64,000 nucleotides of DNA from an uncultured Bacteroidales bacterium (GCA_937898885.1 CALDKD010000036.1:15953-79952), one strand, 5' to 3'. Shown: positions 27,431 through 37,796, numbered from the stretch's first letter. Made by a program: numbers and translations. The notes: generated from the letters alone by a model not told the origin.

Positions 27431-29944
27431 ATGAGAAGAAAAAGTTTGATTTCGTTACTGATGCTGTTGCTGGCGGCTCCACAGGCGTTTGCCCAGATGA
27501 GTGAGGACAAAATCATCCAGTATATAGCTGAGCAGCAGGAAAAGGGCGTCCCGCAGGAGCAGATTGTGATGGATTTGAGCCGGAGGGGCGTGACTATCCA
27601 GCAGTTGCAGAAGATGCGCGAGAAATACAACAAGAGCAATGCCTCCGGTATTCTTGGCAACACCCTTTCCGATGGCTCTACACAGAACATAACACGCTCA
27701 AGGAATCAGAGCCAGTTTACCAAGAACCCGGATTACTATTCAGAAAAGACTCTGAATCTGATTAAATCGCAGGATCAGACTCTGCAGGACTCAAGGGCAA
27801 ACGAGCAGGAGCGTCTTCAGATGATGTACGATGAGTCTATGTTCCTGTTCACAGACTCCCTGTATCTGTTGAGACAGTCGCTCATGCCGAAGAAAGAGAT
27901 TTTCGGACACAATCTTTTCAAAAGCGATAATCTCACGTTTCAGCCAGGCAATAATCTTGCAACTCCAAAGAACTACACCCTTGGCCCGGGCGATGAGGTT
28001 ATTATAGATATCTGGGGCGCCTCGCAGACCACAATCCAGGAGACAATCTCACCGGATGGAAGCATCATCGTTGACAACATCGGACCGGTCTATCTGAATG
28101 GTCTTACTGTTCAGGAGGCCGACAAGCATCTGAAACGTGTGTTCAGCCAGATTTACTCAGGCCTGAATGACGGTGAGTCCGAGTCGCATATACAGCTCTC
28201 TCTTGGCCAGAACCGCTCGATTCTCGTTAATGTCATGGGTGAGGTTATGTATCCCGGCTCATATCAGATGTCTTCTTTCGGTACAGTGTTCAATGCTCTG
28301 TATATGGCCGGAGGTGTCAGTGAGATAGGTACTCTCAGGGCAATAAAGGTATATCGCGCAAACCGTCAGATCGCGTCTATTGACCTTTACGATTATCTGA
28401 TGAACGGAAATATCTCAAGTGATATCAGACTTGCCGACAACGATGTGGTTATGGTGGCGCCGATTAGTTGTCTTGTGAATATCGATGGCCGTATCAGACG
28501 CCCGATGTTCTACGAGATGAGCCAGAATGAGAGTCTGGCCAAACTTCTGGAGTATGCCGGAGGAATGGTGTCTGACGCCTACCGCAAGGATGTCCGTGTT
28601 ACCCGTATGGGCGATATCCAGCGCAGCATCTTCACTGTCTCCTCAGACCGTATGGACAGCTTCATCATGACTGACGGAGATTCGGTATATGTGGATTCCA
28701 TTATGGTCACATACTCGAATATGGCGGAGGTGCGTGGCGCGGTCAATCATCCGGGAATGTTCCAGGTTGGTGAGGGCATCAATACTTTGAGCGACCTTAT
28801 TGAGGCTGCGGGTGGTTTCCGCGAGGATGCCTTTCTGACACGCGCGTTGCTTAACCGCACCAATCCTGACAAGACTCTGGTCAACAAGGCGGTTGACTTG
28901 AGTGGCTATCCTGGCGGATTTGCCGACGAGCAAATCCGGAATAACGATATCCTGTATGTACCAAGTCTGTTTGATATGCGCGAGGAGCCTACATTCAGCG
29001 TGTTTGGAGAAGTTCAGTTCCCTGGCGTATATGCTTACGCTGAGAACACTCACATTGAGGACATTATCCTTCAGGCGGGTGGCCTTACCGATGCGGCGTC
29101 AATTGCAAAGATTGATGTGGTGCGCCGTATGCGCGACAATGAGTCGCTTGAGTCGAGTGATGACATCTCAACCACTTTCTCATTCAGCATAGACAAGGAC
29201 TTGAGGATTGGCGATGAGACATTCACCCTAAATCCGTTTGATGAGGTCTATGTACGCCGCAGTCCGGGATATGCCGACAACCGTCGTGTCCAGATTGAGG
29301 GCGAGGTTATGTTCCCCGGATACTATTCGCTTTCCACGAAAGGCGAGCGTCTGAGTGATCTTGTCACACGCTCGGGACTGTTCACGTCTGAGGCATATCC
29401 GTCTGGAGCCCGTCTTGAGCGCAAGATGACGGACGACGAGAAGCTTCGTCTGAAGGACATTACCAAACTGCTTACCAAAAACGACTCTCTCAGTATGGAC
29501 GTGGTTGATATGGCAAACACTTTCTATGTGGGTATCAATCTTGCCGCAGCTATGGAGGACCCAGGTGGTACTGAGGATATTTTCCTTCGTGACGGTGACC
29601 GTCTGATTGTTCCGGAGTTCTCCAACACTGTGAAAATGAACGGTCAGGTGATGTACTCCAATACCGTATCGTATCAGAAAGGCAAGAATCTGATGTATTA
29701 CATAGACAAGGCCGGTGGATACAGCGAGGATGCGCGAAAGAGCAGGGCGTACGTAATATATATGAACGGAACCGTGGCAAAGGCCAGAAAGCATTCCGGC
29801 AAGCTGATTCAGCCTGGTTGCGAGATAATTGTACCGGCCAAGTCTGAGCGCGAGGGAATGAGTACGAGCGAGATACTCAGCCTCAGCTCCACATCGGCAT
29901 CGCTGGCTACGGTCGTTATCGCTTTGTTGAATCTGTTCAAGTAA
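27431..29944 (+). CDS. SLBB-domain polysaccharide export protein (Wza-like)
   Basis: An 837-residue protein with a signal peptide (RRKSLISLLMLLLAAPQAFA-Q). A short helical segment is followed by a Poly_export domain at about residues 175-265 (NYTLGPGDEVIIDIWGASQ, then ISPDGSIIVDNIGPVYLNGLTV). About six SLBB-type repeats follow (e.g. VNVMGEVMYPGSYQMSS, AEVRGAVNHPGMFQVG, VFGEVQFPGVYAYAEN, VQIEGEVMFPGYYSLS). One hydrophobic helix lies at the C-terminus (LATVVIALLNLF). It is much longer than E. coli Wza (about 380 residues), as usual for Bacteroidota. It should form the envelope-spanning channel for the polymer made by the genes downstream. Confidence 0.9.
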   Translation: MRRKSLISLLMLLLAAPQAFAQMSEDKIIQYIAEQQEKGVPQEQIVMDLSRRGVTIQQLQKMREKYNKSNASGILGNTLSDGSTQNITRSRNQSQFTKNPDYYSEKTLNLIKSQDQTLQDSRANEQERLQMMYDESMFLFTDSLYLLRQSLMPKKEIFGHNLFKSDNLTFQPGNNLATPKNYTLGPGDEVIIDIWGASQTTIQETISPDGSIIVDNIGPVYLNGLTVQEADKHLKRVFSQIYSGLNDGESESHIQLSLGQNRSILVNVMGEVMYPGSYQMSSFGTVFNALYMAGGVSEIGTLRAIKVYRANRQIASIDLYDYLMNGNISSDIRLADNDVVMVAPISCLVNIDGRIRRPMFYEMSQNESLAKLLEYAGGMVSDAYRKDVRVTRMGDIQRSIFTVSSDRMDSFIMTDGDSVYVDSIMVTYSNMAEVRGAVNHPGMFQVGEGINTLSDLIEAAGGFREDAFLTRALLNRTNPDKTLVNKAVDLSGYPGGFADEQIRNNDILYVPSLFDMREEPTFSVFGEVQFPGVYAYAENTHIEDIILQAGGLTDAASIAKIDVVRRMRDNESLESSDDISTTFSFSIDKDLRIGDETFTLNPFDEVYVRRSPGYADNRRVQIEGEVMFPGYYSLSTKGERLSDLVTRSGLFTSEAYPSGARLERKMTDDEKLRLKDITKLLTKNDSLSMDVVDMANTFYVGINLAAAMEDPGGTEDIFLRDGDRLIVPEFSNTVKMNGQVMYSNTVSYQKGKNLMYYIDKAGGYSEDARKSRAYVIYMNGTVAKARKHSGKLIQPGCEIIVPAKSEREGMSTSEILSLSSTSASLATVVIALLNLFK

Positions 29945-29955
29945 ACCATACCGAT

Positions 29956-31044
29956 ATGAATGAGGAGAAAGGTGGCAACATTGATATAGTAGGGATAATC
30001 CTTTTACTCTGGTCCAAGAGGAAACGTATTATTATAAATTGCGTAATAGGTGGCATCCTGTCCATAATAATCGCATATAGCATTCCTAAAGAATATACCT
30101 CTGAGGTCGTGCTGGCTCCTGAGCTGGCATCCTCAATGTCGGGACTGTCAGGTGGCCTGAGCTCATTGGCCTCTATGGCAGGTGTGGATTTGAGCCTGGG
30201 AGGAGGCGAGGATGCCTTGTATCCGGAATTGTATCCGCAAATAGTTGAGTCAACGCCTTTCCTGTGCGAGCTGATGTCGTTGCCTGTGCAAGGCTCATAT
30301 AAAAAGGAGCCGATAGACACGGATCTTTATCATTATCTTCGCTCATATCAGCGTACTCCCTGGTGGGAGAAGATATTGGGAGCTCCAGGCAAGATGATTC
30401 AGAAGTTGAAATCAAATCCTGTCGATACCATTGTTCCGACTTCTGTGCTGGACAGCAGGCATCTTACCAGAAGACAGCAGACCATAATGAAGTCGCTAAG
30501 TAAGAAAATCAGTGTTGATGTGGATAAAGGCACCAGTGTGATATCGCTCGGCGTCACTATGCAGGATCCGGCCATAGCCGCTGATGTGGCGCAGGCTGTG
30601 TCGGATAACCTTCAGAACTATATTGTGAGATACAGGTCTGCTAAGGCACGCAAGGATCTGGAGTATATGGAACTGGTGTACAATGATTCCAAACAGAAGT
30701 ATTACGATGCCCAAAGTAAATACGCATTGTATGCAGACCAACACCAGGGACTGGTCAGAATGCAGCATCAGATTGAGCTGAACCGCTTGGAGAACGAGCA
30801 GAATCTTGCCTATAACATATATGACCAGATTTCTTCACAATATGAGATCTCAAAGGCAAAAGTACAGGAACAGACCCCGGTTTGTGTGGTGATGCAGCCA
30901 CCGGTCGTGCCGTTCAAAGCCTCAGCTCCGAAAAAGATGATGATGGGACTGTTGTTCGTATTCCTTGCGTTTTTTGGAACGTCTTGCTGGTTTATCATCA
31001 AAGACCGTCTATTGGAAGGTAGGGATAATGGTCTCCGTGAGTGA
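29956..31044 (+). CDS. Chain-length determinant protein (Wzz type)
   Basis: A 362-residue inner-membrane protein with the Wzz layout. Transmembrane helix 1 is at about residues 25-43 (IIINCVIGGILSIIIAY), a periplasmic domain with coiled coil follows (ARKDLEYMELVYNDSKQKYYDAQ), then a proline-rich PPVVPFKASAPKK motif and transmembrane helix 2 (MMMGLLFVFLAFFGTSCWF). There is no C-terminal tyrosine-kinase domain. It should set polymer length together with the Wzy-like protein, whose start overlaps its stop. Confidence 0.88.
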   Translation: MNEEKGGNIDIVGIILLLWSKRKRIIINCVIGGILSIIIAYSIPKEYTSEVVLAPELASSMSGLSGGLSSLASMAGVDLSLGGGEDALYPELYPQIVESTPFLCELMSLPVQGSYKKEPIDTDLYHYLRSYQRTPWWEKILGAPGKMIQKLKSNPVDTIVPTSVLDSRHLTRRQQTIMKSLSKKISVDVDKGTSVISLGVTMQDPAIAADVAQAVSDNLQNYIVRYRSAKARKDLEYMELVYNDSKQKYYDAQSKYALYADQHQGLVRMQHQIELNRLENEQNLAYNIYDQISSQYEISKAKVQEQTPVCVVMQPPVVPFKASAPKKMMMGLLFVFLAFFGTSCWFIIKDRLLEGRDNGLRE

Positions 31045-32312
31045 GGTTGACAGAAATAAGTATGGGTCCTGTTCTTGATTCTCTGACTGTTTTGTGCCTT
31101 TTCGTTGAGGTGGCACTTTTGCTGTACCTTGAGAAATTAAGTTGGAAAACCATATATACTCCTTTAAGCTTTGTGATGTTGCCATATACCGCAGTGCTGG
31201 TAGTGACTTTGCTGGTGGCTGGCAGCAAGTTCGGCTTTGTGGAATTTTACTATCCCAGTATAATATTATGGATTGTAGGTATCGCGCTGTTTGCGATACC
31301 GAGTCTGACGCTAGGATATGTGGCCAATAAGTCCGGTATCCAGACAGTCAGGCCTTTAGAGAACAATGAAATGCCACCGATAGTGCTCTGGATAGGACTT
31401 TTCTGTTGTGTGGCATTCCTCTATCACCTCAGACAGATGTCGGGATCCTCAGCAGAGGATTTCGGATCAGACAGTTTTGGCGAGGAATTCAGCGGTGGAG
31501 GCATCTGGGGACAATTGCGCCAGCTTACCATTCCCATATTGATTATGTCTGTGTATTATGCGGACCGTACTCATTGGTGGCTATGGCTTATTGTCGTACT
31601 GCTGGTAATAGTAAGCCTTATCAATCAGGTTAAGGGTTGGACTATCATACCGTGTCTTGCCGGACTTGCCATGCGTATATATACCGGGAGATTGAGAGTT
31701 ACGCTCAAGCTGATGGCATACGTGATTATCGGGGCTTTCGCAGTGTTCTTCATATCGTATGGCCTCTCTATTCTTTTTGTGCAGAAAAGAGGAGTAAGCA
31801 GTGAGTTCATGGAATTCCTGTTCGGGCACTTTTTCCATTATCTGACAAGCGGCACACTGGGGCTGAGTATGGATATGGAAAGAGGCTTTCCTGATGCCGG
31901 CGGTGATTTCGAGATGATAATAGCGCAAGTGGTGAATCTGTTCAGGCATTTCACGGGAGACGGAGAAATGGTGAATCCGTTGAATCCGCTGTATTTCAAT
32001 ACCGGTATCACCTTGACTAATGTCCGCACATTATTCGGCACCTTGTACATCAATTCCAATGCAATTCAGTTTGTTCTGTATATCCTTTTCCTGAGCACCC
32101 TGATGTATATGCTCAAGCTTGCTATGGCAAGGTTCAGCAATATATACGTTTACACCATATATTTTTTTAACTGCATACTGCTTTTCATGAGCTGGTTTGA
32201 TTTGTACTTTGCCAGCCTGATTGTGTTTGAGATGCCTGTCATCACTTTGTTGCTGTGGTTGTGTGAGTGGATGCTGGCACCTCGCCATAAAAGTATAGAA
32301 CTTTCATTATGA
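31041..32312 (+). CDS. Wzy-like O-antigen/polysaccharide polymerase
   Basis: A 423-residue protein with 10-12 hydrophobic segments spread over its whole length and a large loop around residues 270-350, as in Wzy polymerases. Sequence motifs are weak, as is normal for this family, so the call leans on topology and on its place between Wzz and a glycosyltransferase. The GTG at 31041 overlaps the Wzz stop (GTGA). The ATG at 31062 (MGPVLDSLTVLCLFVEVALL) is an alternative start. Confidence 0.7.
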   Translation: MRLTEISMGPVLDSLTVLCLFVEVALLLYLEKLSWKTIYTPLSFVMLPYTAVLVVTLLVAGSKFGFVEFYYPSIILWIVGIALFAIPSLTLGYVANKSGIQTVRPLENNEMPPIVLWIGLFCCVAFLYHLRQMSGSSAEDFGSDSFGEEFSGGGIWGQLRQLTIPILIMSVYYADRTHWWLWLIVVLLVIVSLINQVKGWTIIPCLAGLAMRIYTGRLRVTLKLMAYVIIGAFAVFFISYGLSILFVQKRGVSSEFMEFLFGHFFHYLTSGTLGLSMDMERGFPDAGGDFEMIIAQVVNLFRHFTGDGEMVNPLNPLYFNTGITLTNVRTLFGTLYINSNAIQFVLYILFLSTLMYMLKLAMARFSNIYVYTIYFFNCILLFMSWFDLYFASLIVFEMPVITLLLWLCEWMLAPRHKSIELSL

Positions 32313-33241
32313 CTGCTATAATTCTTCTTAACTGGAACGGTTGGACCGATACCATAGCCTGCCTGGAGTCGTTGGCTAAGGCTGAGGGAGATTTCTTTGT
32401 AGTAGTGGCTGACAACAACTCGTCGGATGATTCCCTTGAGCGTCTGCGTCATTACGTACAGAATAACGGCAAGCTGGCAGTGCATATCCTTCCCCTGGAT
32501 AGGAACTATGGTTTTGCCGTAGGAAACAACAAAGCTCTGGAATATGCATATACATTAAATCCCGACAGCTATTTCCTGTTGAATAATGATACAGAGGTTG
32601 ATCCGTGCTTCCTGACACAAATCCTGGAGTTCTCGAAAACACACCAGGATTACAGGGCGCTTACTCCCAGGATAAACTATTTCTATGAGAACAATCTGGT
32701 ATGGATGTGTGGCGGAAGGCTGACATTTGGCTCAAGAGAGAGGTTTTATCCTGATGCGGATGAGAGTGAGGTCAGGGAGAAAGTATATATACCTATTACC
32801 TATATATCCGGTTGCGCTTTGTTCTTTTATCCAGAGTTGTTGGATAGTAACCATCATCTTTTGAGCGACCGTTTCTTCTTCGGTGAGGAGGATTTTGAAT
32901 TCTCACTTCGTATGCGGGAGTTTGGAGTCAAAATGGCTTGTGTGACAAATGCGGTTATATATCACAAAGAAAGTGTCTCACAAAAAAAGATTCAAGACAA
33001 GGGCAACGTTGGCAAGCACTACTCGTTTTACCTGGGAAAGATGATAGGCTGCAGGCTATATTACGGTAAGCTCAAATTCCTTCTTTTGAAATTATTGATG
33101 TATCCGAAAATCCTTATGGTTTTTACCCGTGAATGTGATTCTTTCAAGTCTGCCGTCTCGCTTACGGACAGACTGATGAGAGATGTCAGGCATAAATACG
33201 GCATAAGCTGTGAGGATTTCTGGGGATATATGAGACGTTGA
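32309..33241 (+). CDS. Family 2 glycosyltransferase (rhamnosyltransferase-like)
   Basis: A 310-residue GT-A enzyme that opens directly with the nucleotide-binding strand (MTAIILLNWNGWTDTIACLE). VVVADNNSSDDS and the metal-binding LLNNDTEVD follow, then FFFGEEDFEFSLRMREFG, the acceptor-side ED motif, and a C-terminal amphipathic tail that may touch the membrane. The WNG...NNSSDDS pattern is that of the dTDP-rhamnosyl and related transferases; the sugar is not certain. The start overlaps the Wzy stop by 4 bases (ATGA). Confidence 0.87.
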   Translation: MTAIILLNWNGWTDTIACLESLAKAEGDFFVVVADNNSSDDSLERLRHYVQNNGKLAVHILPLDRNYGFAVGNNKALEYAYTLNPDSYFLLNNDTEVDPCFLTQILEFSKTHQDYRALTPRINYFYENNLVWMCGGRLTFGSRERFYPDADESEVREKVYIPITYISGCALFFYPELLDSNHHLLSDRFFFGEEDFEFSLRMREFGVKMACVTNAVIYHKESVSQKKIQDKGNVGKHYSFYLGKMIGCRLYYGKLKFLLLKLLMYPKILMVFTRECDSFKSAVSLTDRLMRDVRHKYGISCEDFWGYMRR

Positions 33242-33250
33242 CGATAGAAT

Positions 33251-34501
33251 ATGGGAGTCTCAAAACGGCAATGGCAGGTGGTGATGCTGTATGGCGCGAC
33301 TGTGGCGGGAGTCGTGCTGGGATTTGTGGCATCAATAATCAATACAGATACGTTGAATGTTGATGACTATGGCTCTGTCAGGTACGTTCAGAATATCATA
33401 CAGTTTATAGCCTCTTTGCTGCTGTTCGGCTATTTCCTGTCGGGGAGCCGCTTGCTGGCTCTGTCGCAGGAAGAGACAAGAAGCCGGCGTATCCGTGGAG
33501 CTATGATTATTGTCCTTGCCGCCTGCTCGCTGCTGTTGATCGCGGGCATTCTGGCAGCGGCGTATATGCATAAATCCTTGAATGTACTAAGCGCCCATAA
33601 GGAGATGTATGCACTATTCCTTGTATCGGTACCGGTATGTTTTTATCCTCTTTTCCTGAATTACATAAACACTACAGCGCAAGGAGACAACCACATTTTC
33701 CGCCTGTCTATGGCAAGACTTCTGCCTGCGTTGATCTATGTGCTGTTTGCGAATTGTATATATGGCTTATGGGGAGCGTCTCCTTCGCACATCATAATAG
33801 CCCAATGGGGCATTTATTCAATTGTACTGTTGATAATCATCCTTTCTACGAAGGTGTCGTTCAAAGGTCAGAAAACCATATTTGAGGAGTTGAATCAAGA
33901 GAATCGCAATTATGGCTTTCTGCTGTATCTGGGCTCTCTGGCAATGGTCGCTACAAACTATATCGCAGGAATAACCCTCGGTCTTTTCAATGATGACAAA
34001 TCCAATGTGGGTTTCTATACACTCGCATTGAATCTGACTAACCCGCTGGCTTATCTGCCTGGCATCATAGGCACTACGTATTTCCGCAGGTTCTCAACAC
34101 AGAGAATGATACCGGCGTCTGTCATGCGCAATACAATACTGCTGACTGTCTTGTCTTGTGTCTGCTTCATCATAGCGATTCGTCCGGTGGTATCATTCTT
34201 ATATAAGCCAGAGTATGATAAAGTCGGGATTTACGCCTCGTGGATGTCTGTGGGTTTCTGCATACATGGAATAGGAGATATGCTGAACCGCTTCCTGGGT
34301 TCTCACGGCCAGGGAAAGCCTATTCTTGTAAGCAGCATTGCCTGCGGTGTGGTCAAGGTATCAGGCTTTATCTTCCTGGTCTGGATATGGAACATTGAAG
34401 GCGCGCTTATCACAAATGTGGCAAGCTCAACTATATATTTTGTTGTTTTGCTTATTTATTATAAAAAGCATATAGGCGATGTTAGTCTTACTTTAGCTTG
34501 A
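33251..34501 (+). CDS. Polysaccharide flippase (Wzx type)
   Basis: A 416-residue inner-membrane protein with about 12 membrane segments in the MATE/MVF-like arrangement. It begins with a helix ending in a 'DYGSVRYVQNIIQF' motif, typical of the Polysacc_synt/Wzx family (D-Y-G-x-hR), and there is a matching segment near residue 230 (LAMVATNYIAGITLGLFND). It should flip the lipid-linked repeat unit across the inner membrane for the Wzy-like polymerase. It lies 9 bases after the GT2 gene. Confidence 0.82.
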   Translation: MGVSKRQWQVVMLYGATVAGVVLGFVASIINTDTLNVDDYGSVRYVQNIIQFIASLLLFGYFLSGSRLLALSQEETRSRRIRGAMIIVLAACSLLLIAGILAAAYMHKSLNVLSAHKEMYALFLVSVPVCFYPLFLNYINTTAQGDNHIFRLSMARLLPALIYVLFANCIYGLWGASPSHIIIAQWGIYSIVLLIIILSTKVSFKGQKTIFEELNQENRNYGFLLYLGSLAMVATNYIAGITLGLFNDDKSNVGFYTLALNLTNPLAYLPGIIGTTYFRRFSTQRMIPASVMRNTILLTVLSCVCFIIAIRPVVSFLYKPEYDKVGIYASWMSVGFCIHGIGDMLNRFLGSHGQGKPILVSSIACGVVKVSGFIFLVWIWNIEGALITNVASSTIYFVVLLIYYKKHIGDVSLTLA

Positions 34502-34516
34502 ATCTGATTATTGGTT

Positions 34517-35443
34517 ATGAGTATTATATCAAAAATAAGGTATTCCGGTTTTGTTCAAAGTCCGTATGTAAAACAACCGCTTCTGTCTGCAAGACTTGGA
34601 TTTTTACGTCTTTTGATGCTTGTATTGGGAGAGAGAGGCTTTATCGGGCTTAGGTACTATTTGCGTTTCGGCAAGAAAATCAATCTGGATAATCCCAAAA
34701 CGTTCAATGAGAAACTCAATTGGCTGAAATTGTATGACAGGAATCCTGTTTACACCATAATGGCCGATAAGTATGGCGCCAAGGAATTTGTGGCAGAGCG
34801 CATAGGCAGTGAATACGTTGTGCCTTGTTATGGAGTCTGGAGCAGGTTTAAGGATATTGATTTCGATTCCCTGCCAGGGCAGTTCGTGCTGAAGACCGCC
34901 CATAACAGCTGCTGCACATATATAGTACGCGATAAGTCCGGTATGGAAACCGGAAAAATGTCTTGTGTAATCTGGCATTTCCTGCATCGTAATCTTTTTT
35001 ACGGATTCGGTGAGTGGCCGTATAAGAATATACCGCACCGTGTCCTGGCAGAGAGACTTCTGGATGATCATACAGGTACGGAGCTGCAGGACTACAAGTT
35101 CTGGTGCTTCGGAGGAGTGCCGCGGCTGATGTACTTCTCAGTCAAGTCCAGAAATGTCTATGAGAATTTTTATGATATGGATTTCAAGCCTGTCTATATA
35201 AATCATGGATATCCAAGACGCGCTGATGAGTTTGAGAAGCCTGGGAATTTTGAGCTGATGAAAAGCCTGGCTGCCAGACTGAGTACCGGAGTACCGTTTT
35301 TGCGTGTGGATTTTTTTAATGTGGACGGTCACGTGTATTTTGGTGAGATGACTTTCTATGACTGGGCAGGAATGCGTCCGTTCAGTGATTGGAATGTCGA
35401 TGTCCGTCTGGGTGAGTGGATAGAGCTTCCTGAAAAGAAATAA
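34517..35443 (+). CDS. TupA-like ATP-grasp protein
   Basis: A 308-residue protein from the ATG at 34517. The family hallmarks are NPKTFNEKLNWLKLYDRNP, MADKYGAKEFVAERIG and YVVPCYGVW, then GQFVLKTAHNSCC, and near the end LRVDFFNVDGHVYFGEMTFY. These match the TupA-like ATP-grasp group, which joins acids or amino groups to sugar or teichuronopeptide chains. In polysaccharide loci such genes often add an amino acid or other substituent. The real acceptor here is unknown. It follows the flippase by 15 bases. Confidence 0.8.
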   Translation: MSIISKIRYSGFVQSPYVKQPLLSARLGFLRLLMLVLGERGFIGLRYYLRFGKKINLDNPKTFNEKLNWLKLYDRNPVYTIMADKYGAKEFVAERIGSEYVVPCYGVWSRFKDIDFDSLPGQFVLKTAHNSCCTYIVRDKSGMETGKMSCVIWHFLHRNLFYGFGEWPYKNIPHRVLAERLLDDHTGTELQDYKFWCFGGVPRLMYFSVKSRNVYENFYDMDFKPVYINHGYPRRADEFEKPGNFELMKSLAARLSTGVPFLRVDFFNVDGHVYFGEMTFYDWAGMRPFSDWNVDVRLGEWIELPEKK

Positions 35444-35455
35444 TGTGCATATAGA

Positions 35456-36493
35456 ATGAAGTGCGGCAAAGTAATATTAATCGGCGATATTGATCTTCAT
35501 CGTTTTCCGTACAATGGAGAGAAAATGAAAAATCAGTTGTTCCTGCGCCATTTCAGGACAATATTTGACAAGGTCATTCCTGTTGATGTCCACGACTGGA
35601 AACACCGTCCGTGGTGTATGGCTGTAATGCTGTGGCAACTGCTCTTCAATAGAAACGCCAAAGTGATCCTTTCCGCTTGCGATGAGCATACCTATCAACT
35701 CATAAAGTTCCTATATTATGTGAGGTTGAAGAAAAACGTGTTCTATTGGGTAGTAGGAGGCGGATTCCACGAGAAAATGAGGAGAGGAGAGTTTGAGAGA
35801 CGTTATTACGGCTTTCTGAAAATGATCATTGTTCAAAGTCCGGATATGGTTGACACCTTGCAACGGCTTGGATTTGACAATGTAATGTTCGTTCCAAACT
35901 CAAAACCCGTATATGAGGTTACCCATTGCGGAAAGCAGGGAATCGTGAGATTCGCGTTTCTTTCCAGAATAGAGCCGACGAAGGGTTGTGACCATATTCT
36001 TGAATGTGTCAGAGAATTGAATCAGGCTGGTTTGCAGAGCCGCTTTGAGGTTACATTCTATGGAAAAGTGGCCAGCGATTACGAGGCGGATTTCAATAGG
36101 AAGGTTGAGGACTTGCCAAATGTGACATACTATGGAATACTTGACCTTACCTCCGCCGGTGGCTATGGTATCCTGGCAGACAATGATGTCTTCCTTTTCC
36201 CGACTTTTTATCGTAATGAGGGATTCCCCGGAGTACTCATCGATGCCTTTATCGCTGGGCTTCCGATAATAGCATCAGACTGGCATTTCAACAGCCAGCT
36301 GATTGATGTGGGACGTACAGGCGTGATAATAGAGCATGATAATTGCGCGGAGCTTAAAAATGCGATGGAATCTTTTATCAACAGCAAATACTATATTGAG
36401 GATATGAGACGTTATTGTATTGAGAAAGCAAAAGAATATGATGTGAGAAATGTGCTTTGTCCGCAAACCCTTGAAAGGATAGGGCTTTTGTGA
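35456..36493 (+). CDS. Family 4 glycosyltransferase
   Basis: A 345-residue GT-B enzyme. The C-terminal half has the GT4 donor-binding pattern: RFAFLSRIEPTKGCDHILEC, then FLFPTFYRNEGFPGVLIDAF with the E-x-x-x-x-x-x-x-E (EGFPGVLIDA) site, and ADNDV ahead of it. The N-terminal half is acceptor-specific and gives no clue to the sugar. There is no signal peptide. It lies 12 bases after the ATP-grasp gene. Confidence 0.85.
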   Translation: MKCGKVILIGDIDLHRFPYNGEKMKNQLFLRHFRTIFDKVIPVDVHDWKHRPWCMAVMLWQLLFNRNAKVILSACDEHTYQLIKFLYYVRLKKNVFYWVVGGGFHEKMRRGEFERRYYGFLKMIIVQSPDMVDTLQRLGFDNVMFVPNSKPVYEVTHCGKQGIVRFAFLSRIEPTKGCDHILECVRELNQAGLQSRFEVTFYGKVASDYEADFNRKVEDLPNVTYYGILDLTSAGGYGILADNDVFLFPTFYRNEGFPGVLIDAFIAGLPIIASDWHFNSQLIDVGRTGVIIEHDNCAELKNAMESFINSKYYIEDMRRYCIEKAKEYDVRNVLCPQTLERIGLL

Positions 36494-36537
36494 TTCTAAC
36501 AGGGTGTTCTTTCGCTGATTAATGCTATAGATATTAT

Positions 36538-37728
36538 ATGAAGATACTGATAGTCTCATCTCATTATTCTCCGGAAATCGGAGCGGCTCCTGCCAGAATA
36601 ACCAATATGGCAAAGGGCTTGCATAATATGGGGTATGAAGTTGATGTCCTGACTTGTCTGCCGAACTATCCCCAGAATAGAATATACGAAGGGTATCGGC
36701 ATCGGCTGTCAAAAAAAGAGGTCCTGGATGATATTACGGTCTTTCATTATTGGACTTGCACCAGCATATCAGACAGGCCTATAAAACGCGCGTTGTCAAT
36801 GTTTGCCTTCGCCTTTACATTGTGGTGCTTCGCATTTCATATAAGACGTATAAAATCGTATGACAAGGTAATAATACAGACTCCCACAATAGTATCGGCC
36901 GCATCCGCGATGGTGTTGTTCAAATTGTTGTATAGGAAGAATGTAGTTCTTAATGTGTCAGATTTGTGGCCATTGACCGCTGTGGCCATGGGCGTTATGA
37001 GAAAGACTCAGATGTCATATAAATATATGGCCTGGCTGGAGAGGTTCCTGTATTCGCGGTCTGATAGTGTAATAGGTCAATCCTCGGAGATAGTAAGCCA
37101 TGTAAAGGAAATGTTTCCTGATAAGAGTACATTCATATATAGAAATCTCCAACCCTCGTCAGATAATGTACAGCGAAAGCCCAGGCATCGTCATTCTCCG
37201 TTGAGAATCGTATATGCCGGTTTGCTGGGATATGCCCAGAATGTGAGCGCATTGATACAGTCTGTCGATTTCAGGAAGCTTGGCGCAGAGATGCATCTAT
37301 ATGGCGGCGGCGGACAGGTGGAAAACATCAAGTCTTATATTGACGGTGGTGCTGAGAATGTATTTTACCATGGAGTTGTCCCAAAATCTGAGGTGAATGG
37401 ACTGCTGAATGAATATGATGTGTCGGTGGTTCCTTTGGCGGCGGCAATCTATGGCGCCGTTCCTTCCAAGATCTATGAGTTGCTGCCTGCTGGTATTCCT
37501 GTCTTGTTCAGCGGTGAGGGAGAGGGCGCAGGAATCGTAAACCGTCTGGACGTGGGATTTAATTCCGCGCCTGGAGACTATGAGTCACTCTCTGAGAATA
37601 TCAGTAAGATAATATCAATGAGCGATGATGAGTATTCATCTCTGGTTGAGCATTGTTACCAAGCCGCCTCTGGCGAGTTTTCCTTCTCTGCTCAGATGAA
37701 CCGCCTTGATGCTTTCCTGAAAAGCTGA
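36538..37728 (+). CDS. Family 4 glycosyltransferase (WbuB-like)
   Basis: A 396-residue GT-B enzyme opening MKILIVSSHYSPEIGAAPAR, then ITNMAKGLHNMGYEVDVLTC and LPNYPQNRIYEGY. This is the N-terminus of the WbuB-type transferases, which use amino-sugar donors such as UDP-FucNAc. A hydrophobic hairpin around residues 85-130 probably sits in the membrane. The donor site is seen in VVPLAAAIYGAVPSKIYELLPAGIPVLFSGEGEGAG. Its place before WecC/WecB allows it to act on an N-acetylated sugar, but the substrate is inferred. Confidence 0.85.
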   Translation: MKILIVSSHYSPEIGAAPARITNMAKGLHNMGYEVDVLTCLPNYPQNRIYEGYRHRLSKKEVLDDITVFHYWTCTSISDRPIKRALSMFAFAFTLWCFAFHIRRIKSYDKVIIQTPTIVSAASAMVLFKLLYRKNVVLNVSDLWPLTAVAMGVMRKTQMSYKYMAWLERFLYSRSDSVIGQSSEIVSHVKEMFPDKSTFIYRNLQPSSDNVQRKPRHRHSPLRIVYAGLLGYAQNVSALIQSVDFRKLGAEMHLYGGGGQVENIKSYIDGGAENVFYHGVVPKSEVNGLLNEYDVSVVPLAAAIYGAVPSKIYELLPAGIPVLFSGEGEGAGIVNRLDVGFNSAPGDYESLSENISKIISMSDDEYSSLVEHCYQAASGEFSFSAQMNRLDAFLKS

Positions 37729-37796
37729 TGACAAAGGTTGATGTTGACTAATTTTGCGTTTTTTACCTTTTGTTTCCAGCTTTGCTAAAAAATCTT